In this document: piece by piece, positions 1 to 6,636 of the stretch
Position numbering within the stretch: the first letter of the stretch is position 1
Layout of the letters: each line of letters begins with the position of its first letter
NCBI GenBank assembly: GCA_017397655.1
Contig: JAFQIG010000039.1
Coordinates: forward strand, 31,011 to 95,010
Direction: 5' to 3'
DNA from: Clostridia bacterium
GTDB taxonomy: Bacteria > Bacillota > Clostridia > Oscillospirales > Acutalibacteraceae
Length of the DNA stretch: 64,000 bases
Made by a program: the position numbers and the translations under genes
Notes under the pieces: generated by a model
The model's database searches: none
The model's input: the letters and a program-made list of their open reading frames with translations, nothing else
What the model was told of the DNA's origin: nothing

Positions 1-350
1 GTTGTTTCGTTCTTTTTAGTTGTTGAGGGAGTCTGCTGTGCCTGAGTTGTTGACTGAGGCTGTGTAGGCTGTGTAGGCTGAGTCTGCTGAGCCTGTGTGG
101 GCTGAGTAGGCTGTGTGGGAACATCCTGTTCGATATTCTCCATAGTGTTGAGAATGTCTGTGATGATTTCATCAGTTACATTCTCTTCGGGGAATGTAAA
201 TCCGTTTGTTTCACCCGCTGTTTCGCTGACCAAAGTATCTACGGGAGCTGCATCTCTGTTTAATGCCTTAAGCACAAAAGGAAGAGCCGCAACCGCAACA
301 ATCACGACAACCGCAACGGTGATGACTACATTTCTTGTAGATTTGCTCAT
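1..350 (-). CDS. Partial membrane-anchored protein with Thr/Gln/Pro-rich linker
   Basis: The reading frame starts at ATG 350-348 on the minus strand, is open for 116 codons and runs off the left edge, so the C-terminal part is missing. An AAGGAA RBS lies just upstream. The protein begins MSKSTRN, followed by one strongly hydrophobic Val/Ile/Ala segment (about residues 8-28) that is a signal anchor or uncleaved signal peptide. An acidic stretch follows, then from about residue 77 a linker built of PTQ/QTQP units. Such TQP-rich tethers are typical of Gram-positive extracytoplasmic proteins, where they space a domain from the membrane. The functional domain lies outside the window, so no function is assigned. 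It is downstream of tmRNA on the same strand. Confidence 0.75.
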   Translation of the reverse strand, partial: MSKSTRNVVITVAVVVIVAVAALPFVLKALNRDAAPVDTLVSETAGETNGFTFPEENVTDEIITDILNTMENIEQDVPTQPTQPTQAQQTQPTQPTQPQSTTQAQQTPSTTKKNET

Positions 351-395
351 GTTTTAAGTTCCTTTCTTGTATTTTACAGTTTGTTGATGGATAAA

Positions 396-747
396 TGGTG
401 GAGATGGCGGTAATCGAAACCGCGTCCGAAAGCTCCTCCCCACAACTTTCTACGAGCGTAGTTCGCTGTTTGAAATTCCCGTCGGGACACGCCTGCGAAC
501 CGGCTTATCCGTCAGGTAGGCCCGTTGTTCATGACGGATTACGGGTCACTCCTCCGTGCACGTTCACTGCTGAATGACGTTCCTTACCGGACCGCAGTAC
601 TTCCGGCAGGAACGGCTGCTTTAATTAAGCAGCTTTTGCAACTATATTGTTGTCGTTTAATTTTAAAAAGTTGCGGCTTTTAAAGCGGTTCCGCACCGCT
701 GCTCGCTTATCGTAGCTCAAAACCCCCGTCGAAATCCTTTCATCCCC
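396..747 (-). ncRNA. ssrA: Transfer-messenger RNA (tmRNA)
   Basis: The minus-strand RNA begins GGGGATGAAAGGATTTCGAC, the conserved tmRNA 5' end, and finishes with a T-arm (GGTTTCGATTACC) and CCATCTCCACCA. The 5' GGGGATG pairs with the 3' CATCTCC to form the tRNA-like acceptor stem, and CCA is encoded. The internal tag frame ends KLNDNNIVAKAA followed by TAA; the Ala-Ala end is the usual protease degron. The exact resume codon is not certain from sequence alone. A TATAAT -10 element lies at 767-772. tmRNA rescues stalled ribosomes with SmpB, and smpB is the gene directly upstream, a common pairing in Firmicutes. Length is about 352 nt, normal for the family. Confidence 0.95.
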
Positions 748-796
748 ATGAAGGAATCCGACAACAATTATATCACGGAGCGCCGTCCCAAAAAGA

Positions 797-1258
797 TTAA
801 TATCTTTCTTTAAACGCTCTTTCGATATTTCTTTTAGCATCCTTTTCTGCCTGTACCTCACGCTTGTCATAGAGCTTTTTACCCTTGCAAAGACCGATTC
901 TGACCTTTGCCTTGCCCTTTGTGAAGTACACAGACAGCGGAATCAGCGCAAGTCCCTGTTGCTTTACAACGCCGAAGAGACGGTTAATCTCCCGCTTGTG
1001 CATCAGCAGCTTGCGAACTCTCAGCGGATCACGGTTAAAGATATTGCCGTGTTCATAGGGGCTGATGTGCATACCGTTGATAAAAATCTCTCCATCCCTG
1101 ATATGACACCACGAATCCTTGAGATTAAGACTGCCCTGTCGGACAGACTTGACCTCCGTTCCGCAAAGAACGATGCCTGCTTCCATTTCCTCAAGTATGA
1201 AGTAATCGTGAAAGGCTTTTCTGTTTGTTGCAACTGTTTGCTGTGAATCTTTCGGCAC
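797..1258 (-). CDS. smpB: SsrA-binding protein SmpB
   Basis: A 153-residue protein matching SmpB throughout: the N-terminal [20 protein letters not shown], the core [18 protein letters not shown], and the basic C-terminal tail [19 protein letters not shown] that enters the ribosomal mRNA channel. It binds the tRNA-like part of tmRNA and delivers it to stalled ribosomes for trans-translation. The start is GTG at 1258, about 10 nt after GGAGG; it aligns with the usual family N-terminus. The gene has its own TTGACA/TATAAT promoter and lies just upstream of ssrA, so partner protein and RNA are encoded side by side. Full length; no anomalies. Confidence 0.97.
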   Translation of the reverse strand: MPKDSQQTVATNRKAFHDYFILEEMEAGIVLCGTEVKSVRQGSLNLKDSWCHIRDGEIFINGMHISPYEHGNIFNRDPLRVRKLLMHKREINRLFGVVKQQGLALIPLSVYFTKGKAKVRIGLCKGKKLYDKREVQAEKDAKRNIERAFKERY

Positions 1259-1286
1259 TTTCGCATACTCCTCCTATACTTTTGAT

Positions 1287-1314
1287 ATTATATCACGAGA
1301 GAGTGAATTGTCAA
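1287..1314 (-). promoter_or_regulatory. Sigma-A promoter of smpB
   Basis: On the minus strand TTGACA (1314-1309) is followed after 16 nt by TATAAT (1292-1287), both perfect consensus. It sits about 30 nt upstream of the smpB start, so smpB (and possibly ssrA) can be transcribed apart from the dnaA-ftsY-rdgB-yhbY run. Confidence 0.85.
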
Positions 1315-1333
1315 GCAAATGTAAATAATTTTA

Positions 1334-1720
1334 TTATTTCTTAATAAAATTTTTCGAATTTCTTTTTGCTCTTGCCGCCGCTCTCTCTTTTTCTTTTTTC
1401 TTCTTTTCTGCTTCTTTTTTGCGTTTTGCCTTTTCCTTTTCGGCTTCACGAAGCTCCGGATTCTCCTTGTAAAGAACAATACATCCGCCGACAACCTGGA
1501 TTACATCGGCGCCCGTTCTTTCGGAAAGCTTATCCGCCAGCTCACGGGGAGAAGCCGGAACAGACTCAAGAAGTGCCTTTATCTTGATAAGCTCTCTTGC
1601 TTTAAGTGCATCCTCGGTCTGCTGTACCAATGCATCGGAGATACCGCCTTTACCTATCTGAAAAACGACATCCAGACCGTTTGCCTGTGCACGTAAAGCC
1701 GCACGTTCTTTTCCTGTCAT
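1334..1720 (-). CDS. yhbY: YhbY-type CRM-domain ribosome-assembly RNA-binding protein
   Basis: 128 residues. The first ~95 form a CRM/YhbY fold: TGKERAALRAQANGLDVVFQIGKGG, with the glycine-rich IGKGG loop typical of this RNA-binding family, then a helix and the VVGGCIVLYK strand. Homologues bind pre-50S particles. The last ~35 residues are an unusual, almost purely Lys/Glu/Arg tail, longer than in standard ~100-residue YhbY proteins and probably a disordered RNA-binding extension. The gene starts 5 nt after the rdgB stop and is presumably co-transcribed with it. Confidence 0.9.
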   Translation of the reverse strand: MTGKERAALRAQANGLDVVFQIGKGGISDALVQQTEDALKARELIKIKALLESVPASPRELADKLSERTGADVIQVVGGCIVLYKENPELREAEKEKAKRKKEAEKKKKEKERAAARAKRNSKNFIKK

Positions 1721-1725
1721 ATCCT

Positions 1726-2334
1726 TTACTCCTTGTTCATCTTTCTGTTCTCTATCTTTTGCGCTAACAGACAGAGTGCACGTCTCCTGTGGCTTATCGC
1801 ATCCTTTTCGCTGTCCGAAAGCGATGCCATTGATCTGCCGTCGGCATCATCGGGAATAAATACGGGATCGTATCCGAAACCCTTGTCACCCGTTTTTTCA
1901 AAAGCAATGCGACCCTCGCAGGTTCCTCTTGCAGTAAGCTTTTCACCGTCCGGGAACATACAGCACGCTACGCAAACGAATCTTGCCGTTCGTCCTTCCT
2001 CCGGAACATCCTTGAGATTCAGCAAAAGCTTGTCGATATTCTTATCGTCATTGCCGTGTTCCCCCGCATATCTTGCCGAATAAACACCGGGGGCACCGTC
2101 AAGAAAGTCAACCTCAAGTCCCGAATCGTCCGCAATGCACGGCAAACCGCTTTCAAGGCATCCTCCCTCAGCTTTCAGAATTGCGTTTTCCTCAAACGTC
2201 ACACCTGTTTCTTCAACGTCAGTGAGCGTTTTGCCCGCTTCCTCTGCCGTCAGAACGGTAACGCCTATGGGATCAAGAATTCTCTGAAGCTCGGCACGCT
2301 TTTTCATATTATGGGTTGCTAACAAAAATTTCAT
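1726..2334 (-). CDS. rdgB: XTP/dITP diphosphatase (RdgB/HAM1 family)
   Basis: 202 residues. The N-terminus [20 protein letters not shown] carries the T-x-N-x-x-K nucleotide-binding motif. CIADDSGLEVDFLDGAPGVYSARYAGE is the family's catalytic and metal-binding signature, and GFGYDPVFIPDD with a C-terminal SHRRRAL matches the rest. The enzyme hydrolyses non-canonical XTP, dITP and ITP to monophosphates, keeping them out of DNA and RNA. Its ATG overlaps the ftsY stop by 4 nt (ATGA-type), indicating translational coupling within the dnaA-ftsY-rdgB-yhbY run. Confidence 0.96.
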   Translation of the reverse strand: MKFLLATHNMKKRAELQRILDPIGVTVLTAEEAGKTLTDVEETGVTFEENAILKAEGGCLESGLPCIADDSGLEVDFLDGAPGVYSARYAGEHGNDDKNIDKLLLNLKDVPEEGRTARFVCVACCMFPDGEKLTARGTCEGRIAFEKTGDKGFGYDPVFIPDDADGRSMASLSDSEKDAISHRRRALCLLAQKIENRKMNKE

Positions 2335-3284
2335 TCGTTATTTCCTTCTTCATTTTCGTCATCGTGAGTCGGCATTTCGACATCGAAAAGTCCCTGTGCG
2401 AATGCTTCTGCACTGAAGGGCTGAAGATCGTCGATCTTTTCGCCTACACCGACAAACTTGACGGGCACTTTAAGATCATTCTTTATGTTAAGAACAACGC
2501 CGCCTCTGGCCGTTCCGTCAAGCTTTGTCAGGATTATACCCGTAATCTCGGCAACGTTCAGGAACTCTTTTGCCTGATTTACGGCATTCTGACCTGTTGT
2601 TGCATCAAGAACAAGCAGTACTTCACGGTCGGAATAGGGAAGCTCTCGGTCAATGACGCGGTAGATCTTTGCAAGCTCTTCCATAAGATGCTTTTTGTTA
2701 TGAAGTCTGCCTGCCGTGTCACAGATAATTACATCCGCATCCCTTGCCTTACCTGCAGAAATGCTGTCAAATACTACTGCTGCGGGATCTGCGCCTTCCT
2801 TATGCTTTATCATATCAACGCCGGCTCTGTCAGCCCACTCCTGAAGCTGCTCAATAGCCGCCGCACGGAAGGTATCTGCCGCCGCAAGGATGACCTTTTT
2901 GCCCTCTGCCTTATAAAAAGCTGCCATCTTTCCGATGGTCGTCGTCTTTCCGACACCGTTGACGCCGATAACAAGAATAATTGACGGCATTGTCAGAAGA
3001 TTCATCTCTTCGCCGCCTGACAGCATCTGCGCCACGATCTCACGGATAGCCGCTTTGACTTTTTCGGCAGTACGGAGATTCTCTTTCTGGGCACGTTCAC
3101 GAAGCTTTTCGACAATCTCGGTTGCCGTCGAAACTCCTACATCGCCCATAACCAACACTTCTTCAAGATCGTCAAAAAAAGTATCGTCTATTTCCATCTT
3201 GCCGTACAGCATCGTATCGATGGCGGCCGACATACTTTCTCTTGTCTTTTTGAGTCCCTTGTTAATCTTTTGAAAAAGTCCCAT
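2331..3284 (-). CDS. ftsY: Signal recognition particle receptor FtsY
   Basis: 317 residues. The NG domain is complete: a four-helix N domain (residues 1-95), then the GTPase with P-loop [15 protein letters not shown] near 107-121, [11 protein letters not shown], the DTAGR motif, [10 protein letters not shown] and the closing [12 protein letters not shown]. It is the membrane receptor that docks SRP-ribosome complexes at the translocon. The acidic A domain of enterobacterial FtsY is absent, normal for Firmicutes. It begins about 20 nt after the dnaA stop. ffh and ftsY are often near ylxM in Firmicutes; here ftsY instead follows dnaA. Confidence 0.97.
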   Translation of the reverse strand: MGLFQKINKGLKKTRESMSAAIDTMLYGKMEIDDTFFDDLEEVLVMGDVGVSTATEIVEKLRERAQKENLRTAEKVKAAIREIVAQMLSGGEEMNLLTMPSIILVIGVNGVGKTTTIGKMAAFYKAEGKKVILAAADTFRAAAIEQLQEWADRAGVDMIKHKEGADPAAVVFDSISAGKARDADVIICDTAGRLHNKKHLMEELAKIYRVIDRELPYSDREVLLVLDATTGQNAVNQAKEFLNVAEITGIILTKLDGTARGGVVLNIKNDLKVPVKFVGVGEKIDDLQPFSAEAFAQGLFDVEMPTHDDENEEGNNE

Positions 3285-3304
3285 TGGAGAGTCTCCTTTA
3301 CGTA

Positions 3305-4612
3305 TTAATCGGATTCCTGAACGTTTTTGATAATATCCTCAATCGTGGAACGAACCGAAGAATCACGCTCGATAATCTTTTTGATTTCCTGCAGGGCGTG
3401 AACAACCGTAGAGTGGTCACGTCCGCCGAACTCCTGACCTATCGCCTTTGTGGAAAGGTCTGTCATTTCGCTGACAACGTGCATCGCTATCATGCGAAGG
3501 CGCGAAGTCTGTGCATCACGCTTTTTGGAACGAAGATCCTTGGGATCCGCTCCGTAGGTTCTTGCCGTTTCATCGATGATTCTGTCAACGATTACGTCAT
3601 CGGGGCGGTTGTCGTTGAGAATATCACGGATCGCCGCCTGAACCGTTGCAAGATTCAGAGAAACATCGTGTATTGTCACAAAAGCCTTAAGCTTCATTAC
3701 TGCGCCTTCAAGCTGACGGATGTTACTTTTGATCTTATCAGCGATGAACCGTACAACATCGTCGGAAAGCTTGAGATCGAGACGCTGCGCCTTGCTCTTG
3801 ATAATAGCCATACGGGTCTCGATATCGGGAGGCTGTATGTCCGCAATAAGTCCCCACTCAAAACGTGTGCGGAGTCTCTCTTCAAGAGTTGCGATCTCTT
3901 TCGGCGGTTTATCCGATGACAAGACGATCTGATTGCCTGCCTGGATAAGCGCATTGAATGTATGGAAGAATTCCTCCTGTGTAGAGGTTCTGCCTGCAAT
4001 AAACTGGATATCGTCAACCAGAAGAACGTCTGCCGAACGATACTTCTGATGGAATTCGTGCATATTCTTATCGGCAATCCCCTTGACGATCTCGTTGGTA
4101 AACTCTTCACCCTGCATATAAATAATATTTGCCGTAGGGTTGTTGGCTTTAATCTCATGCTCGATAGCGTTGAGAAGATGAGTTTTTCCGAGACCCGAAC
4201 GTCCGTATATGAAAAGCGGATTATATGCTCCGCCGGGATTTGATGCAACCGCCTGTGCCGCCGCATGGGCAAACATATTGGACGATCCTACAATAAATGT
4301 ATCAAATGTACTCTGCTCCTTAAGCAGTTTCGGAATCTCTTTCTTTTCTGCCGCAGGAACGACACTTTCATCCTCGCTGATAATTTTCAGCTCTACCGTA
4401 AACCCGAGTGTCTTTTCAAATGCATCACAAATCATTTTGCTGAACTTCTGCTCAACAATCTTACGCTTGAACTCTGTCGCCGAGAGAGTTGCGATACCGT
4501 TGTCAAAATCGATCGGTTTAAGAGGTTCTATCCATACATTATATATAATGTCGGAAACATCGCTTCTGATAGAAGCGGCAACTTCATCCCAGAGTTCTTT
4601 AAACGAATTCAT
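3305..4612 (-). CDS. dnaA: Chromosomal replication initiator DnaA
   Basis: 435 residues with all four DnaA domains: the N-terminal oligomerisation domain (1-80), a short linker, the AAA+ ATPase (FIVGSSNMFAHAAAQAVA; Walker A GRSGLGKT near 137-144; Walker B VLLVDDIQF), and the C-terminal DNA-binding domain with signature GGRDHSTVVHAL. It opens the origin by binding DnaA boxes. The ATG follows a strong GAGGAGG RBS. The next gene downstream is ftsY rather than dnaN, and the upstream neighbour is a glycosidase rather than rpmH, so the usual rpmH-dnaA-dnaN order is broken. A DnaA box beside its promoter suggests autoregulation. Confidence 0.98.
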   Translation of the reverse strand: MNSFKELWDEVAASIRSDVSDIIYNVWIEPLKPIDFDNGIATLSATEFKRKIVEQKFSKMICDAFEKTLGFTVELKIISEDESVVPAAEKKEIPKLLKEQSTFDTFIVGSSNMFAHAAAQAVASNPGGAYNPLFIYGRSGLGKTHLLNAIEHEIKANNPTANIIYMQGEEFTNEIVKGIADKNMHEFHQKYRSADVLLVDDIQFIAGRTSTQEEFFHTFNALIQAGNQIVLSSDKPPKEIATLEERLRTRFEWGLIADIQPPDIETRMAIIKSKAQRLDLKLSDDVVRFIADKIKSNIRQLEGAVMKLKAFVTIHDVSLNLATVQAAIRDILNDNRPDDVIVDRIIDETARTYGADPKDLRSKKRDAQTSRLRMIAMHVVSEMTDLSTKAIGQEFGGRDHSTVVHALQEIKKIIERDSSVRSTIEDIIKNVQESD

Positions 4613-4689
4613 TCCCTTTCCTCCTCTTTCAAAGACTGCTGTTTTATACCCTGTGCCGTTTATCGGGCAAATACATCCATATTACAGAA

Positions 4690-4718
4690 ATTATATCATA
4701 AAAGCATTGTTTTTTCAA
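4690..4718 (-). promoter_or_regulatory. Sigma-A promoter of dnaA
   Basis: On the minus strand TTGAAA (4718-4713) and TATAAT (4695-4690) are separated by exactly 17 nt, about 75 nt upstream of the dnaA ATG. The DnaA box at 4730-4738 lies 11 nt upstream of the -35 element, a position suited to autoregulation. Confidence 0.85.
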
Positions 4719-4729
4719 CTTCTTTATAT

Positions 4730-4738
4730 TGTGGATAA
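4730..4738 (-). promoter_or_regulatory. DnaA box (TTATCCACA)
   Basis: A perfect 9-nt consensus DnaA box, TTATCCACA, on the minus strand. I found only this one exact copy between dnaA and the fucosidase gene, so it supports dnaA autoregulation better than it supports an origin, which normally has a cluster of boxes plus an AT-rich unwinding element. Confidence 0.8.
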
Positions 4739-4814
4739 CCGTCCGTCAATGTCTATCGGTTGATTCTTAAAAAAATCTTAAAACATCTTTAAAAAAACTT
4801 AAATATTTAGCCGA

Positions 4815-4843
4815 TTGTTTCTTAAAATTATTGTTGGTATAAT
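4815..4843 (+). promoter_or_regulatory. Promoter of the candidate small RNA
   Basis: TTGTTT (4815-4820), 17 nt, TATAAT (4838-4843). It is divergent from the dnaA promoter and points into a 245-nt stretch without a convincing protein gene. Expected transcription start near 4850. Confidence 0.65.
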
Positions 4844-4849
4844 TTTCTT

Positions 4850-5096
4850 GTAACGGAGACCTCCGTAAAATATGACTCCGACATTCTGTTTTTCTCCATT
4901 CTTCCACCCAACCCAACCCGATCCCTTTTCACTATGTCGGAGTCATTTCAGCGCATCCCCCTTCGTTTATCGAAGATACAAATAAATCACCATTTTATGA
5001 CGGAAGGAGGCTATAGCGTTTAACGCTTTTTATTTAACAATCTGAACATTCAGAGCATTGACTTATCATCGTCCCGATAATTCAATGCTCTTTTAC
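4850..5096 (+). ncRNA. Candidate structured small RNA, class unknown
   Basis: Between a good promoter and a strong terminator hairpin lies an RNA with several self-complementary parts. There is a short 5' hairpin ACGGA/TCCGT. A perfect 13-bp stem, ATGACTCCGACAT (4872-4884) with ATGTCGGAGTCAT (4934-4946), closes a 49-nt C/A-rich single-stranded loop. A small hairpin CTTCG/CGAAG lies at 4961-4975, and GGAGGCT (5006-5012) can pair back with AGACCTCC near 4856-4863. A 37-codon ORF (4872-4985) exists but is Pro/Phe-rich and its only SD-like GGAG is 13 nt away and inside a hairpin. A 6S-like architecture (closing stem, side hairpin) is possible but the C-rich loop is not typical. No known family was recognised. 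Confidence 0.45.
5052..5094 (+). terminator. Strong stem-loop terminator
   Basis: AGAGCATTGA (5052-5061) pairs with TCAATGCTCT (5082-5091), extended inward by TTATC/GATAA around an 8-nt loop, and followed by TTTT. It ends the candidate small-RNA transcript and separates it from the fucosidase promoter, which begins 5 nt later. Confidence 0.75.
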
Positions 5097-5098
5097 TG

Positions 5099-5127
5099 TT
5101 TACACGAAGCTTATTTTATTGTATAAT
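5099..5127 (+). promoter_or_regulatory. Sigma-A promoter of the alpha-fucosidase gene
   Basis: TTTACA (5099-5104), 17 nt, TATAAT (5122-5127). It decides the gene start: an in-frame upstream initiation codon at 5127 coincides with the -10 element and cannot be on the transcript, so translation must begin at 5157. Confidence 0.85.
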
Positions 5128-5156
5128 TGTCTTACCAAAATCGAAAGGATGTTTTT

Positions 5157-6452
5157 ATGCTTTCTTTACCCGAATATAACGAATATCTCGCAAGTACAAG
5201 AGACGAAAGAATGGGCTGGTGGCGTGAAGCCAGATTCGGTATGTTTGTTCACTACGGACTGTACTCTCAGGTAGGCAGAAACGAATGGTATCAGGTCTGT
5301 GAAAATGTTCCCGTTGAGGAATATGAGGCTCTTGCAAACACTTTCGCTCCCAAAGAAGGCGCTTGCCGTGAGTGGGCTGCACTTGCAAAAAAAGCCGGTG
5401 CAAAGTATATGGTTCTCACTACGAGACATCACGAAGGCTTCAGTCTCTGGGATTCCAAGGTCAATCCCTTTAACAGCGTTAATTACGGTCCTCACAGAGA
5501 CATTGTCCGTGAGTTCGTCGATGCCTGCCGTGAGTTTGATCTCAAAATCGGTTTTTATACTTCACTGATGGACTGGCATCATCCCGATGCAGGTATTGCC
5601 GCTTTTGACACGGAAGCCCGCAAACGTTTCACAAAGTACATCCGTGATCTTAACGAAGAATTGCTGACTCAGTACGGCAAAATCGATATCCTCTGGTATG
5701 ATGTTTCCGAACCTATGAACAGCTGGGAGGGCTGGGATTCTCTCTCACGCAATCAGTATCTTCGTTCCATTCAGCCCCATATTATCATCAATGACAGAAG
5801 TAAACTCCCCGAGGACTTCGGCACTCCCGAAGAGCATATCACTCCCGAAAGCCGTGACTGGGAAGCCTGTATGACCTTTAACGGAATCAGCTGGGGTTAT
5901 CTTGATTCTGCTCAGGCGGCTCCCTACAGCTACACTCCGCAAAGAATCGTTGCAATGCTCCAGACCTGCTGTGAAAGAGGCGGCAATCTGCTTCTGAACG
6001 TCGGTCCCATGCCTGACGGCTCTGTTCCTCCCGAGGTTATCGAACCGATGTCAAAGGTCGGTGAGTGGCTCTCCGTCAACGGCGAGGCTGTCTACGGAAA
6101 ACTCGTCAAAACATACGGCAATCAGAATCAGGCTAACGGCGTTTCACGTTCAAGCACAAAGGGCAACACCGTTTACGTCTGGTATAAGATCTGGTCACCG
6201 TCTCCCGACGGTACAATGGGCTGTGGCGGCTTCTCAAACGCTCCCGAATCCGTCAGCTTTATGGACGGCACTCCGATTGAGTTTGAGCATAAGGGTCACA
6301 GAATCATCCTTAAAGGTCTTCCGAAAGAGAATCCCGATAAGATCATCGGTGTCCCCGTGATAAAGATGACCTTCAAAGAAACTCCGCAGTACTGCTTTGC
6401 ATCGTACTTCCCCCAGCTCAATAAGGGCAGACAGGTCGATGAAATCTTATAA
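5157..6452 (+). CDS. GH29 alpha-L-fucosidase
   Basis: 431 residues from ATG 5157, preceded by GAAAGGA. The GH29 barrel is evident: WWREARFGMFVHYGLYS near the N-terminus, KAGAKYMVLTTRHHEGFSLW (the conserved HHEGF motif), then GKIDILWYDVSEP, where the Asp of WYD corresponds to the catalytic nucleophile region, and GGNLLLNVGPMPDGSVPPE, a near-invariant GH29 motif. It releases terminal alpha-L-fucose from glycans. No signal peptide is visible, so it is probably cytoplasmic and acts on imported fucosyl-oligosaccharides. It has its own promoter and terminator, so is monocistronic. No transporter or fucose catabolic gene is adjacent. Confidence 0.93.
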   Translation: MLSLPEYNEYLASTRDERMGWWREARFGMFVHYGLYSQVGRNEWYQVCENVPVEEYEALANTFAPKEGACREWAALAKKAGAKYMVLTTRHHEGFSLWDSKVNPFNSVNYGPHRDIVREFVDACREFDLKIGFYTSLMDWHHPDAGIAAFDTEARKRFTKYIRDLNEELLTQYGKIDILWYDVSEPMNSWEGWDSLSRNQYLRSIQPHIIINDRSKLPEDFGTPEEHITPESRDWEACMTFNGISWGYLDSAQAAPYSYTPQRIVAMLQTCCERGGNLLLNVGPMPDGSVPPEVIEPMSKVGEWLSVNGEAVYGKLVKTYGNQNQANGVSRSSTKGNTVYVWYKIWSPSPDGTMGCGGFSNAPESVSFMDGTPIEFEHKGHRIILKGLPKENPDKIIGVPVIKMTFKETPQYCFASYFPQLNKGRQVDEIL

Positions 6453-6470
6453 TATTATATAATGTATACG

Positions 6471-6506
6471 CACACCCGTGAGTCAAAAACCCACGGGTGT
6501 GTAATT
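6471..6506. terminator. Bidirectional terminator after the fucosidase gene
   Basis: CACACCCGTG (6471-6480) pairs with CACGGGTGTG (6492-6501), followed by AATTTTAA on the plus strand and by T-poor sequence on the minus strand. It ends the fucosidase transcript. Confidence 0.8.
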
Positions 6507-6575
6507 TTAATACCATATCCAACCAAATAAAAGAATAATGATTATCCATTTCAACAAAACCTTTTTCTCATTAAA
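6507..6575 (-). pseudogene. Remnant C-terminal tail of a BspA-type surface protein
   Basis: On the minus strand the codons ending at the TAA of 6509-6507 read ...KWIIIILLFGWIWY-stop. The last 13 residues (WIIIILLFGWIWY) are identical to the end of the large LRR surface protein encoded at 55934-58291, and the DNA is also alike. Upstream the frame stays open for only about 25 codons with no start codon or RBS and runs into the promoter of the dockerin gene. I read it as the last piece of a deleted paralogue, with the adjacent hairpin as its former terminator. Chance identity of 13 residues ending at the same stop is unlikely. Confidence 0.7.
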
Positions 6576-6580
6576 TTGTA

Positions 6581-6608
6581 TTGACTCTTTTATTTTTTAT
6601 GTTATAAT
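6581..6608 (+). promoter_or_regulatory. Sigma-A promoter of the dockerin-protein gene
   Basis: TTGACT (6581-6586), 16 nt, TATAAT (6603-6608), 28 nt upstream of the start codon. Confidence 0.8.
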
Positions 6609-6636
6609 TTCACTATAGAATGAAAGGAGAATGGTT

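Noticed and set aside
1..120. Short tandem TGTGTAGGCTG-like repeats looking like a CRISPR or minisatellite
   Set aside because: They translate in one frame as PTQ/QTQP linker of a partial protein; no palindromic repeat-spacer pattern.
4872..4985. 37-codon ORF inside the candidate small RNA
   Set aside because: Poorly placed SD within a hairpin and low-complexity Pro/Phe-rich product; kept only as an alternative.
4613..5156. Chromosomal origin (oriC) next to dnaA
   Set aside because: Only one exact DnaA box was found and the interval is explained by promoters and a candidate small RNA. It cannot be excluded without genome-wide skew.
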